Positions 56,304-64,000 of a stretch of 64,000 bases of DNA are shown here, one piece after another (within the stretch, counting starts at the first letter, position 1; each line of letters opens with the position of its first letter). Under the pieces are notes generated by a model. The model was not told the origin of the DNA. It saw only the letters and a list, made by a program, of their open reading frames with translations, and did no database searches. Location of the stretch: contig NZ_LR738724.1 in the NCBI RefSeq assembly GCF_902702775.1, positions 2,125,830 to 2,189,829 on the forward strand, read 5' to 3'. The translations under genes and the position numbers were made by a program. This DNA comes from Streptococcus suis. Its GTDB lineage: Bacteria; Bacillota; Bacilli; Lactobacillales; Streptococcaceae.

Positions 56304-56592
56304 ATAATTGTACGTTAAAATAAGTTAAAATAGATAACAAAAATAGCGATAATCAAGGGTTTGTCACTTATCTATGGAGTAATGAAAAGAAGGAATTTGA
56401 CCAAATTTTGACCACATGAAATTTTATAAAATATTTATGTATTTCCTAAATTATGCAGAATTTTTATAATAATACAGTCTGACCAAGTTTTGACAAAGAA
56501 GTATTTCGGAGTAACTAAAAAATTTAAAATTCTATTAACATTCCTAAAAATTGTTAGAATAGCGTAGTCTTTCTGAAATTTTTAGGAATCCA

Positions 56593-56628
56593 AAAAATCT
56601 TCCTACAATATGTAAGAAGATTTTTTAG
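56593..56628. terminator. Terminator of the LPXTG gene
   Basis: AAAAAATCTTC and GAAGATTTTTT form an 11-bp stem, followed by T on the minus strand, 10 bp past the surface-protein stop codon. Confidence 0.85.
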
Positions 56629-56637
56629 TTATCTTAA

Positions 56638-59181
56638 TTAAATTGTTCTTTTATTTCTTTTTTTACTTAAACCAGCCAAGCCAAGTAGACCGATTCCGAT
56701 ATACAACATGATATTTTCAGTTTCTCCTGTAACAGGTAACGTGTTGTACTCAACTGCAACCTTAGCAGGCTCAGTTTGAGGTGCAACTACAGGAGCTGGA
56801 ACAGGAACAGAGCTGGCAACCTGAGTAGTTGTAAGAGGAACAGTAACCACAGGAGTATCAACCTTAGTGTCAACCTTGCCGTCAACCTTGCCGTCAACCT
56901 TAGCGTCAACCTTATCTAGCAATTCTTTTGGAATTTCAAGAGCTGGTAACTCATGGTAAGCAGGCTCACCTTTAGAAGTGATTGGGAGAAGTGACCTCAA
57001 GTAAGTAAGATTTGCCTCAGCTCGACCTAAAGCAACCTTCAAGTTAGCCAAACGAGTTTCAGCAACCTCCAAGTCAGCCTTAGCTTGAGCCAACAATGTA
57101 CCTGCATTGCGTACATTGTTCAACTTAGCTTTCAACTCATCACGTACTTTGACCGCTTCAGCGTAGGTAGAGCGTGCTTTGTCCAAGATACCCTGAGCTG
57201 TAGCCAGCTTACCTTGAAAATGTGCAAGTGTAACCTTCTCAGAGTCCAAACGAGCCACAGCCTGAGCCTGAGTAACCTCAGCGTTCTCAAGTGTCTTTTG
57301 AGCTGTCGCCAAAGTTTGTTTAGCTTCTACTTCTTTTGCTTTCAAGTTATTGTAAGTAGCTTGAACCTCAACCAGTTTTTGACGGCTTGCATTCAAGCGA
57401 GCTGTTGCCTCCGCAAGAGTACGTTCAGCATCTGCAAGGTTAGAGGTGCCTGATTTCAAACGGTCAAGTTCAGCTTTAGCAGAGTTGTAAGCAAACTGTG
57501 CATTTTGCAACTCAAACTCAACAGCAGTAACTTTTTGACTCGCAGTACCTTGTTGAGCCAAAGCTGTGTTGTAAGCTGTTTTAGCATTTGCTAGGGCTGT
57601 TGCACGTGTGTCAGTTGCAGATGATGGGGCTGTGCGAACGTTTGTGTCTTGGAGTTTTGCCATCTCCACACCTTCAGTGAAAATGAAGTGAATCTTACGT
57701 GAACTGTACGGGTCACCTACAAACTTAGTTACACCTACAGTAGTGTAATCTAAATTAGCCCTCATCATCCAACTTGCGTGTCCCCAACGAGCATGGTCGT
57801 CAACGTATAACATCAACATAGCTTGACTAAAGATATCACGCTTGAGCGTAGCCATAGTTTCTACACCTTCATTACCTCCTGCGTAGCCAATATTATCAAT
57901 AATAGTACGTACACCGAATTCTTTAGCTACCTAACGTTGAGTCGTAAGGTCATGTCCCATTAGGCGAGTATTAGTTCGAGAGTCAAGAACAGATGCCATT
58001 TCAACCATCTTATCTGAAGTTTTAAACTCAGATACCCCAAAAGCTTCACGAACAGGCTTCACGACAGCTAGGAAGTAATCATTTAACTCACTACGCTGAG
58101 CATCTGTCAAATTACCAATCTCAACTCGACGAGAGTTGTCGTAGTCTGAGTACTTCAAAATCCAGTCAGTATCTTGAAACTTAACAAGTTGACCGTCAAG
58201 AACGTTCATAGAGGTTACACCGACTTGCTTGTAAGCCTCAGCACCCAACTCTTTCAAGCGATTTGAAAGCTCTGTACTGCGACTACCGCCTGCAATATAC
58301 GCTTTAAGAGTGTTTAAATACTCGGCAGAAATAGGAATAGTCAACTGAGTTTCTTCGCCTGTAGCTTGAGCAGTCAAAGCATCCAAGGTAGACTTAGTTT
58401 CAGTGACTTTATTTGTTGCAGTAACCAACTCAGACTTAGCTGTGGCAAGAGCTTGAGATTTAGTATCTACAGTAGACTTAGCCTCAGCAACGATACCCTC
58501 TTGAGTAGCAAGAGCTTGAGCTTTGTCTTGCTCGGCAACCTTAATAGTATCAACCTGAGCAGTTGCAACCTCAACGGCTTTCTCATCAGCTACAACAGTA
58601 GCTTGAGCTTGAGTAAGTGTTTCGTCAATGTTTTTCAAACCGTCAACATTAGCTTGAGCATCAGTTACAGCTTTCTCTGCATTCACAACAGTCGTATTTG
58701 CAACCTCAACTGCCTTTTCAGCCTCGGAAACGATACCCTCTTGAGTAGCCACAACCTCTTGAGCTGGAGTAACTGACTGTTCGGCAGTAGCCACATTAGT
58801 TTCTGCTTGAACAACTGTTTCTTCAGCCTTAACTGTAGCTGTTTCCAATTCAGCAACGACCTCTGGCGCCACAGCAGACAAATCTTCCACCTGAGTAGAA
58901 ACCTGAGCAACGACATCTTCTTGAACTGTCACTTGGTTTGTAAGCTCAGTAACCTGAACTTGAGCCGTGTCAACATCAGCTTGAGTTACCTCAACAGGTT
59001 GAGCAACATCTTCTGAAACTACAACAGACTCAGTAGTCGTAGCAACTTCTTGAGTAGCAACCTCTTCAGCCGAAACTGCTGAACCAAAAATAACCGAGGT
59101 AGCAAGCGTTGAAACCACTGCACCTGTGCGAAGTTTACGGATAGAACCGTAGGACTTCATTGTATTATCAAATTTCTTCAT
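56638..59181 (-). pseudogene. LPXTG surface protein (SEC10/PgrA-like, CAP domain) with in-frame amber codon
   Basis: One continuous frame of 848 codons from the ATG at 59181 (GGAGG upstream) is cut by TAG at 57933-57931. The N-terminal 416 residues hold a YSIRK-like signal (SYGSIRKLRTGAVVSTLA), a Val/Thr/Glu-rich coiled coil and the first part of a CAP/SCP-like domain ending GHDLTTQR. After the TAG it continues VAKEFGVRTIIDNIGYAGG, HARWGHASWMM, a second coiled coil, a KVDGKVD-rich repeat and the sorting signal LPVTG with helix and KKRNKR tail. As it stands the product would be secreted but unanchored. The order resembles surface-exclusion proteins of conjugative elements. A 405-residue internal frame (ATG 57855) lacks a signal. 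Confidence 0.88.
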
Positions 59182-59206
59182 AAAACCTCCATATGCAATA
59201 AACTAA

Positions 59207-59307
59207 TCTTTTAAGGTTATTTTACCACATTTTTTAGTCTCTAACAACTAAAATAGATGATTAAAAACCTTTTAAGAAGTTTCTTCTTTACTATAAACCT
59301 TGTAAGA
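59207..59307. promoter_or_regulatory. Three operator-like repeats between surface protein and XRE genes
   Basis: AACCTTTTAAGA at 59266-59277, AACCTTGTAAGA at 59296-59307 and the inverted TCTTTTAAGGTT at 59207-59218 share the motif AACCTTNTAAGA (the last with TTAAAAGA). They cover the divergent promoters and are probably bound by the XRE protein. Confidence 0.6.
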
Positions 59308-59330
59308 TAATTATTAACGAGGTATTCAAG

Positions 59331-59663
59331 ATGGAAAATGCGAGTTTGAGACAATATATTGGTAAGAGAATACGCCATTTACGACTAGAAAAAGGTTGGA
59401 CACAAGACGAATTAGAAGAAAAAGCCGACCTTGGAATGAATTACGCTTATAAGATAGAACAACTAGCCACAAATATTAAAATTGATACGTTTGAAAGAAT
59501 TTTAGAGGCTCTTGAAACAGATATTGAACACTTTTTTGATATCAGCATCAAGGAAAATAGCCCTGAACTCTCACAATTATTAGATTCACTATCAGAACTG
59601 CCAAAAGATAAACAGGAAAAAAGTATAAAAGCTTTTCAAAGTTTATTGGAACAGATGAAGTAA
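59331..59663 (+). CDS. XRE-family regulator
   Basis: 110 residues: helix-turn-helix (IGKRIRHLRLEKGWTQDELEEKADLGMNYAYKIEQ) and an acidic helical C-terminus (LSQLLDSLSELPKDKQEKSI). It is divergent from the LPXTG gene and likely represses it and itself through the three repeats between them. A GAGG site stands upstream. Confidence 0.88.
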   Translation: MENASLRQYIGKRIRHLRLEKGWTQDELEEKADLGMNYAYKIEQLATNIKIDTFERILEALETDIEHFFDISIKENSPELSQLLDSLSELPKDKQEKSIKAFQSLLEQMK

Positions 59664-59670
59664 TATAGTA

Positions 59671-59716
59671 AAAAGCATGATACACAATAATTATTGTTAG
59701 TACCATGCTTTTTTAT
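59671..59716 (+). terminator. Terminator of the XRE gene
   Basis: AAAAGCATG and CATGCTTTT enclose a nested palindrome ACAATAATTATTGT, followed by T. Confidence 0.8.
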
Positions 59717-59741
59717 TTATCAAAAATAATAAAATAAAGCT

Positions 59742-59909
59742 ACCTACATCAGTATTTTACTTGCTGAAGGAATCGATATTTGGACACTTTCAAAAATCGT
59801 AGGTCATAAGGACACAAAGCAGATTATAGAAACTTACTCTCATCTTATTAAGGAAAAAGAGGAGGAAGAAACTGAAAAAATTAGGAAAATCATGTCATCT
59901 ACCAATTGA
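59742..59909 (+). pseudogene. Tyrosine integrase, C-terminal remnant
   Basis: 55 codons with no start: TYISILLAEGIDIWTLSKIV, GHKDTKQIIETYSHLIKEKE, ending IMSSTN. This is the last part of a tyrosine recombinase: the TxxLxxGxDxxxxxxxLGH-like segment and the catalytic Tyr in ETYSHL. The rest of the gene, including Arg and HxxR motifs, is absent, so the island cannot excise by itself. Confidence 0.85.
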
Positions 59910-60040
59910 CCAAGTTTTGACCAAATTTCCCTTTTGTATGATTATTCATGCCAATTTTTCACTATTTTTTCATTCTTATCCAAGATGCAATAGAAGTTGA
60001 AATATTTGTAAGTTCATTGACCAAGTTTTGACCAAAACAG

Positions 60041-60093
60041 CAAAAAACCTTGATTTCTCAAGGTTTCCTATGCTTTATCTACTCCGCCAACAG
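60041..60093. repeat. attR-like repeat with native tRNA-Asn 3' end
   Basis: Holds the tRNA terminator (ACCTTGA/TCAAGGT with T tract on the minus strand) and 12 bases of the tRNA. Confidence 0.85.
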
Positions 60094-60154
60094 GGCTCGA
60101 ACCTGTGACATCATGATTAACAGTCATGCGCTCTACCAACTGAGCTATGGCGGA
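60082..60154 (-). tRNA. tRNA-Asn (GTT)
   Basis: 73 nt on the minus strand: acceptor TCCGCCA/TGGCGGA, D arm AGCTCAGTTGGTAGAGC, anticodon loop CTGTTAA with GTT, T arm ACAGG-TTCGAGC-CCTGT, discriminator G. No encoded CCA. Its 3' end is the integration target of the decayed island. Confidence 0.95.
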
Positions 60155-60159
60155 AGAAA

Positions 60160-60231
60160 TAGTCCGTACGGGATTCGAACCCGTGTTACCGCCGTGAAAA
60201 GGCGGTGTCTTAACCCCTTGACCAACGGACC
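60160..60231 (-). tRNA. tRNA-Glu (TTC)
   Basis: 72 nt on the minus strand: acceptor GGTCCGT/ACGGACT, anticodon loop CTTTTCA with TTC on the stem CCGC/GCGG, T arm ACGGG-TTCGAAT-CCCGT, discriminator A. It precedes tRNA-Asn by 5 bp in the same transcript. Confidence 0.95.
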
Positions 60232-60343
60232 ATTTTTAGAACAATAACTAGTATAATACATGTGACTTTGTTTGTCAATACATTTTTTTGATTTTTTATT
60301 GTATTGACAGAGTGCTTTGTTTAATGTAAAATAAAATGGTTAA

Positions 60344-60417
60344 GGTTCCATAGCTCAGCTGGATAGAGCATTCGCCTTCTAAGCGAACGGTCGCAGGTTC
60401 GAATCCTGCTGGAATCA
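60344..60417 (+). tRNA. tRNA-Arg (TCT)
   Basis: 74 nt: acceptor GGTTCCA/TGGAATC, D arm AGCTCAGCTGGATAGAGC, anticodon stem-loop TTCGC-CTTCTAA-GCGAA with TCT, T arm GCAGG-TTCGAAT-CCTGC, discriminator A. Its last three bases overlap the stop codon of the convergent membrane protein gene. Confidence 0.95.
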
Positions 60418-61098
60418 TTTAGACCTACCTCGAGTAGGTCTTTTTTCTTGCCATAATTCATAATTAATATATAAAACTGGCAAAATTAGACCGATAAGGG
60501 CATATTCTTCAAATTGGAAGGATAGGTGAGTAGATATAATGACACCTAGCATAAACCCTATAATGGTCAATAAGATGTTTCTACCTGTTTTTCTAAGTTC
60601 TGAATCTTTTTCAATAACTCCTTTAAACCAGAGATAAGCAGCATTTTTGACATTCCCTGTCATCATCACATTGGCATACGGAGCACCTCGTAACCTTCTA
60701 AATGTTTCTACTTGAATAGAGGCTACGAAGGCTAGGCTAGCAATTGTAAAAGACGCAGGCATAATAGGTGAGAAAATGATAGTTAGTAAAATAAGAACTA
60801 ACATCATTACACTACTACCAAAGTGCCAAGACCATGTTTGTTTTTCAAAATACCTTCTTGCTAAGTAGGTAAAAAATTGTCCGAATACAAAAAATAAAAT
60901 GGGAATGGAAAAATTAACTACCTGCGCAAAGTCACCTTTAGCTAAAAAATAAGCTAGGGAAATAACATTTCCAGATTGTACACCAGCAAAGCGACCACCC
61001 TGAGTCACAAAAGTAAAGGCATTTAAATAACCACTGATAAACGTTAATGAACAAGCAATTCTCAATCCCTCAAAAACACGATAATCTTTTTGATTCAT
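60415..61098 (-). CDS. YoaK/DUF1275 family membrane protein
   Basis: Start set at 61098 (MNQKDYRVFEGLRIACSLTF) with AGGAG upstream; 227 residues. Six membrane helices and the family motifs SGYLNAFTFVTQGGRFAGVQSGNVI and RLRGAPYANVMMTGNVKNAA. A transport role is supposed for the family; the substrate is unknown. The tRNA-Arg terminator lies inside its 3' end. Confidence 0.9.
   Translation of the reverse strand: MNQKDYRVFEGLRIACSLTFISGYLNAFTFVTQGGRFAGVQSGNVISLAYFLAKGDFAQVVNFSIPILFFVFGQFFTYLARRYFEKQTWSWHFGSSVMMLVLILLTIIFSPIMPASFTIASLAFVASIQVETFRRLRGAPYANVMMTGNVKNAAYLWFKGVIEKDSELRKTGRNILLTIIGFMLGVIISTHLSFQFEEYALIGLILPVLYINYELWQEKRPTRGRSK
60421..60447 (+). terminator. Terminator of tRNA-Arg
   Basis: GACCTAC-CTCGA-GTAGGTC followed by six T. 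It also codes for the last residues of the convergent YoaK-like protein. Confidence 0.88.
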
Positions 61099-61108
61099 TT
61101 TCACTCCT

Positions 61109-61124
61109 TGTTTCACGTGAAACT
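61109..61124. promoter_or_regulatory. parS site between YoaK-like gene and rlmH
   Basis: TGTTTCACGTGAAACT matches the parS consensus at 15 of 16 bases. It covers the end of rlmH and the leader of the downstream gene, 1.9 kb from parB. Confidence 0.9.
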
Positions 61125-61602
61125 ACTTATGATATGGGCTTCCCTGCTGAATCATAAATGCACGATAAATCTGCTCGATGAGAACTAATTTCATTAGTTG
61201 ATGGGGAAGTGTCAACTGTCCAAAACTCATCAACAAATTAGCTCTTTTTTTAATACAAGAATCGAGACCCAAACTACCACCGATGATAAAAGTTATATCT
61301 GAATACCCATTTACTGCAATATCAGATAGCTTTTGACTAAATTCTTCCGATGGAAATTGTTTCCCTTCTATCGCTAAGGCAATGACAAAATCTCGCTCTC
61401 CAATTTTAGACATAATTCTATCGGCTTCTTTTTTTAATATTTGTTCATTCTCTGCCTGACTGGCTTTATCTGGTGTTTTTTCATCAGGAAGCTCAATCAT
61501 ATCCAACTTAGTAAATCGTCCCAATCGTTTACTATATTCTGCAATACCTTCTTTGAGGTACTTTTCTTTCAATTTTCCAACGGTAATCAATTTTATTTTC
61601 AT
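61123..61602 (-). CDS. rlmH: 23S rRNA pseudouridine-1915 N3-methyltransferase
   Basis: 159 residues from the ATG at 61602 ([20 protein letters not shown]). SPOUT methyltransferase with the SAM-binding [10 protein letters not shown] and C-terminal [20 protein letters not shown]. It methylates Psi1915 in helix 69 of 23S rRNA. No clear ribosome binding site is present. It stands next to htrA as in other streptococcal origin regions. Confidence 0.97.
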   Translation of the reverse strand: MKIKLITVGKLKEKYLKEGIAEYSKRLGRFTKLDMIELPDEKTPDKASQAENEQILKKEADRIMSKIGERDFVIALAIEGKQFPSEEFSQKLSDIAVNGYSDITFIIGGSLGLDSCIKKRANLLMSFGQLTLPHQLMKLVLIEQIYRAFMIQQGSPYHK

Positions 61603-61616
61603 AAAATAATTGTAAC

Positions 61617-61701
61617 ATATCCACAAACATACGACAGAAAATATTTTTAGAAAATCATGATATGGCTACAGTTTTTCACATAATTCACAGAGTTATCCAC
61701 A
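61617..61701. promoter_or_regulatory. DnaA boxes between rlmH and htrA
   Basis: TTATCCACA at 61693-61701 is perfect; ATATCCACA at 61617-61625 has one mismatch; TGTGGATTG at 61706-61714 has two. They may belong to a bipartite origin or put DnaA in control of htrA. Confidence 0.6.
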
Positions 61702-61710
61702 GGTTGTGGA

Positions 61711-61742
61711 TTGATTTTTGAAAACTTTAAGCTATAATTAAG
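61711..61742 (+). promoter_or_regulatory. htrA promoter with CiaR-type direct repeat
   Basis: TTGATT (61711), 16 bp, TATAAT (61733-61738). TTTAAG (61726-61731), CTATA, ATTAAG (61737-61742) is an exact fit to the CiaR motif NTTAAG-N5-WTTAAG and overlaps the -10. htrA is a CiaR target in pneumococcus. Confidence 0.75.
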
Positions 61743-61793
61743 AAAGCAAGAGTAATCTTAAGGAAAATTAAAGAAATGGAAAGGATTCCTTAT

Positions 61794-62972
61794 ATGAAAA
61801 AATATTTGAAATTTGCGATTCTATTTGTAATTGGATTTTTTGGGGGTCTTATCGGGGCCTTATCAGCCTCATTCTTCCAACCACAGGTTCAACAAGCAAA
61901 TTCTGCTATCACTAGTGTCAGCAATGTTCAATATAATAATGAAACTTCCACCACAAAAGCTGTAGAGAAAGTACAAAATGCTGTTGTGTCTGTTATTAAT
62001 TACCAAAAGTCAGCCAACAATAGTCTTGGTGCTATCATTGGAAATATTGAATCATCTGACGAACTAGCTGTTGCTGGAGAGGGGTCTGGAGTTATCTATA
62101 AAAAAGATGGTCAATATGCCTATATTGTGACAAATACGCATGTTATTAATAACGCAGAAAAGATTGATATTCTTTTAGCATCTGGAGAAAAAATCAGCGG
62201 TGAACTCGTTGGTTCCGATACCTATTCTGATATAGCTGTTATAAAAATATCAGCAGATAAAGTCACTACTGTTGCTGAATTTGCTGATTCCGATACAATC
62301 AAAGTTGGAGAAACTACTATCGCAATTGGTAGTCCTCTAGGTAGTGTCTACGCCAATACAGTTACTCAAGGTATTATTTCCAGCCTAAGTCGGACAGTTA
62401 CTTCACAATCAGAAGACGGACAAACAATCTCAACCAACGCTATTCAAACTGATACAGCTATCAACCCTGGAAACTCTGGAGGACCATTGATTAATATCCA
62501 AGGACAAGTGATAGGCATTACCTCTAGCAAAATTACCTCAAGTTCTGCAAATAGCTCAGGCGTGGCTGTAGAAGGGTTGGGATTTGCTATTCCTGCAAAT
62601 GATGCCGTAGCTATTATCAATCAGCTTGAAAAAACTGGACAAGTTAGCCGACCTGCTCTTGGAGTTCATATGGTTAACTTGACGACCTTGTCAACTAGTC
62701 AATTAGAAAAAGCTGGATTATCAAATACGGAATTAACATCCGGTGTCGTAATTGTCTCTACACAAAGTGGACTACCTGCAGATGGAAAATTAGAAACTTT
62801 TGATGTCATTACTGAGATTGACGGAGAAGCTATTCAAAATAAGAGTGATCTCCAGAGCGCTCTCTACAAACATCAAATTGGTGACACAATCACTGTAACT
62901 TATTACCGCAATAATCAGAAACAAACTGTTGACATTAAGTTGACACATTCTACAGAAGAACTTAGCGAATAA
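61794..62972 (+). CDS. htrA: HtrA/DegP serine protease
   Basis: 392 residues from the ATG at 61794 (MKKYLKFAILFVIGFFGGLI), which has AAAGGA upstream; the ATG at 61776 is possible. A signal anchor is followed by the trypsin-like domain with His in TNTHVINNAEK, Asp in YSDIAVIKI and Ser in NPGNSGGPL, and one PDZ domain (TSGVVIVSTQSGLPADG). It acts outside the cell on misfolded proteins and competence peptide in relatives. A CiaR-type repeat overlaps its promoter. Confidence 0.96.
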   Translation: MKKYLKFAILFVIGFFGGLIGALSASFFQPQVQQANSAITSVSNVQYNNETSTTKAVEKVQNAVVSVINYQKSANNSLGAIIGNIESSDELAVAGEGSGVIYKKDGQYAYIVTNTHVINNAEKIDILLASGEKISGELVGSDTYSDIAVIKISADKVTTVAEFADSDTIKVGETTIAIGSPLGSVYANTVTQGIISSLSRTVTSQSEDGQTISTNAIQTDTAINPGNSGGPLINIQGQVIGITSSKITSSSANSSGVAVEGLGFAIPANDAVAIINQLEKTGQVSRPALGVHMVNLTTLSTSQLEKAGLSNTELTSGVVIVSTQSGLPADGKLETFDVITEIDGEAIQNKSDLQSALYKHQIGDTITVTYYRNNQKQTVDIKLTHSTEELSE

Positions 62973-62981
62973 TTGACAAAT

Positions 62982-63016
62982 GAGACTTTACACAATTGTA
63001 AAGTCTCGTTTTTTTT
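62982..63016 (+). terminator. Terminator between htrA and parB
   Basis: GAGACTTTAC and GTAAAGTCTC form a 10-bp stem, followed by eight T; some transcripts may still read on into parB. Confidence 0.88.
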
Positions 63017-63032
63017 GCTAGAATAAGGATAT

Positions 63033-63797
63033 ATGGAAGAATTACGTACACTAAATATTTCAGAAATCCATCCCAATCCCTATCAGCCAAGAATTCATTT
63101 TGATAAAAAGGAGCTACTTGAGCTCGCTCAATCTATTAAGGAAAATGGCTTAATTCAACCGATTATTGTAAGAAAATCTTCTATTATCGGATATGAATTA
63201 TTAGCTGGAGAAAGAAGGTTGCGAGCCAGTCAATTAGCTGGACTGACTACAATACCAGCAGTGGTAAAAGAACTGACTGATGATGATTTACTCTATCAGG
63301 CTATCATAGAGAATCTGCAGCGTTCTAACTTAAATCCGATAGAAGAAGCAGCCTCTTATCAAAAATTGATTAGTAGAGGGTTAACACATGATGAAGTTGC
63401 TCAAATCATGGGAAAATCAAGACCATATATCAGTAATTTATTGCGCCTACTAAATCTATCATCTCAGACTAAACAAGCTGTAGAAGAAGGAAAAATTTCA
63501 CAAGGGCACGCGCGACAATTGGTATCATTTTCAGAAGAAAAGCAATCCGAATGGGTTCAACTCATTTTATCAAAAGATTTAAGTGTGCGTACGCTTGAAA
63601 AATTAATAGCTGCAAATAAGAAAAAACACACTAAGCTTAAACAACGCGACCAATTTTTAAAAGAACAGGAAGATTCACTCAGTAAAACTCTTGGAACAGC
63701 TACAAAAATTCTCAAGAAGAAAAACGGGAGCGGAGAAATTCGAATTAGCTTTAATGACCTCGATGAATTCGAAAGAATTATCAACAATTTAAAATAG
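63033..63797 (+). CDS. parB: Chromosome partitioning protein ParB (Spo0J)
   Basis: 254 residues: ParB/Srx N-terminal CTP-binding domain (HPNPYQPRIHFDKKELLELA, LLAGERRLRAS, AIIENLQRSNLNPIEEA), the KorB helix-turn-helix (THDEVAQIMGKSRPYISNLLRLL) and a C-terminal dimerization domain. It loads at parS and spreads, recruiting SMC. Two parS sites are in this window. No parA (soj) precedes it, as usual in streptococci. No strong ribosome binding site is seen before the ATG. Confidence 0.97.
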   Translation: MEELRTLNISEIHPNPYQPRIHFDKKELLELAQSIKENGLIQPIIVRKSSIIGYELLAGERRLRASQLAGLTTIPAVVKELTDDDLLYQAIIENLQRSNLNPIEEAASYQKLISRGLTHDEVAQIMGKSRPYISNLLRLLNLSSQTKQAVEEGKISQGHARQLVSFSEEKQSEWVQLILSKDLSVRTLEKLIAANKKKHTKLKQRDQFLKEQEDSLSKTLGTATKILKKKNGSGEIRISFNDLDEFERIINNLK

Positions 63798-63828
63798 ACT
63801 TGTTTACAATTTATTTTTATAAACACTC

Positions 63829-63945
63829 TTTTCCACACTAAAATCATTACAAAAAGTCAGGACCAGCAAAGGTTCTGACTTTTATTCACATCTTGTGGAA
63901 AACTTTTTCTTAACAGTGTGGATTTTTAAAATTATCTGTGGAAAA
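63829..63945. other. oriC: DnaA-box cluster upstream of dnaA
   Basis: TTTTCCACA (63829-63837), TGTGGAAAA (63894-63902), TGTGGATTT (63917-63925) and TGTGGAAAA (63937-63945) are one- or two-mismatch DnaA boxes in an AT-rich region. A hairpin AAAGTCAG/CTGACTTT (63854-63882) within it probably terminates parB. Confidence 0.85.
63851..63883 (+). terminator. Terminator of parB within the oriC region
   Basis: AAAGTCAGGACC pairs with GGTTCTGACTTT around AGCAAA, followed by TTATT. Confidence 0.7.
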
Positions 63946-64000
63946 CTTTTATTTTTTATGGTACACTATTCTAACGAATATAATGTGAAAGGGGGAAAAT
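63946..64000 (+). promoter_or_regulatory. dnaA promoter and ribosome binding site at the window edge
   Basis: An extended -10 TGGTACACT (63959-63967) and, further on, TATAAT (63979-63984). The last bases, AAAGGGGGAAAAT, form a strong ribosome binding site, so a gene, by position dnaA, starts just past 64000. Confidence 0.65.

Larger units (their letters stand above)
56251..60093. mobile_element. Decayed integrative island at tRNA-Asn
   Basis: A 53-bp direct repeat (56251-56303 and 60041-60093, one mismatch) includes the last 12 bases of tRNA-Asn and its terminator hairpin ACCTTGA-GAAA-TCAAGGT. Inside lie an LPXTG gene with a stop, an XRE regulator and the C-terminal remnant of an integrase. 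Repeats of TTGACCAAGTTTTGACCAAA, probable arm sites, occur in pairs at both ends (56397, 56479, 59906, 60017; the first two imperfect). 56304-56592 contains only these repeats and AT-rich sequence. Confidence 0.8.

Noticed and set aside
56638-57855. Reading the C-terminal half of the LPXTG frame as a separate gene
   Set aside because: It starts in the middle of a CAP domain, lacks a signal peptide although it has a sorting signal, and is in the same frame as the upstream half.
60050-60247. Open frame of 65 codons over the tRNA-Asn and tRNA-Glu genes
   Set aside because: It is the translation of tRNA sequence on the opposite strand.

Overview
The window is low-GC Firmicute DNA and looks like the left flank of a streptococcal chromosomal origin, most like Streptococcus suis. 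I infer this from gene order and protein families: rlmH, htrA, parB and DnaA boxes run up to a ribosome binding site at the last bases, where dnaA should begin; the flank carries recF, guaB and trpS; there is a ParB but no ParA; and parS, CiaR-type and BOX-like sequences of streptococcal type are present. No database search was possible, so the species call is an inference.

Layout. 1-12 kb is a carbohydrate region. It holds two minus-strand operons, each pairing a GH3 beta-glucosidase with a glycan-assembly gene (GH3 + GT2 glycosyltransferase; membrane-anchored, domain-swapped GH3 + GtrA protein). Next to them lies a divergent LytTR response regulator and GHKL sensor kinase. Both GH3 promoters carry the same architecture: two 9-bp direct repeats 21 bp apart, a cre-like sequence over a weak -35, and a -10 exactly 32 bp further on. 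This looks like an undescribed two-component plus CcpA regulon. A secreted phosphoesterase and an extracellular flavoprotein lipoprotein follow. 12.4-35.8 kb is mostly core genome on the minus strand: rpsD with a structured leader, veg, dnaB, rplI, gdpP, mnmG, NUDIX genes, mnmA, ecfA1/A2/T, pgsA, rodZ and two M16 peptidases. Plus-strand sdaAB/AA and an OmpR-type two-component system lie within it. A SnoaL-like gene here is frameshifted.

35.8-46.4 kb is a 10.6-kb integrated element flanked by 16-bp direct repeats. It has a tyrosine integrase, a CI-type repressor and divergent early operon, BRO and Rha regulators, a replication organizer with adjacent iterons, a small-terminase-like gene and an ArpU-like regulator, but no full set of structural genes: a phage-inducible chromosomal island (PICI). 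It also holds an Fst/par-type type I toxin-antitoxin locus, a candidate small RNA and an unexplained array of four ~26-bp repeats. Its att core lies across two divergent extended -10 promoters and leaves both intact.

46.4-56.2 kb returns to core genes (yaaA-recF, guaB, trpS with T-box, YitT, ABC-F, YfhO). 56.25-60.09 kb is a decayed second island at tRNA-Asn. It carries an LPXTG surface protein gene cut by an in-frame amber codon, an XRE regulator with three operator-like repeats and an integrase remnant. 60.1-64 kb holds three tRNAs, a YoaK-family gene, parS, rlmH, htrA under a CiaR-type site, parB and the oriC DnaA boxes.
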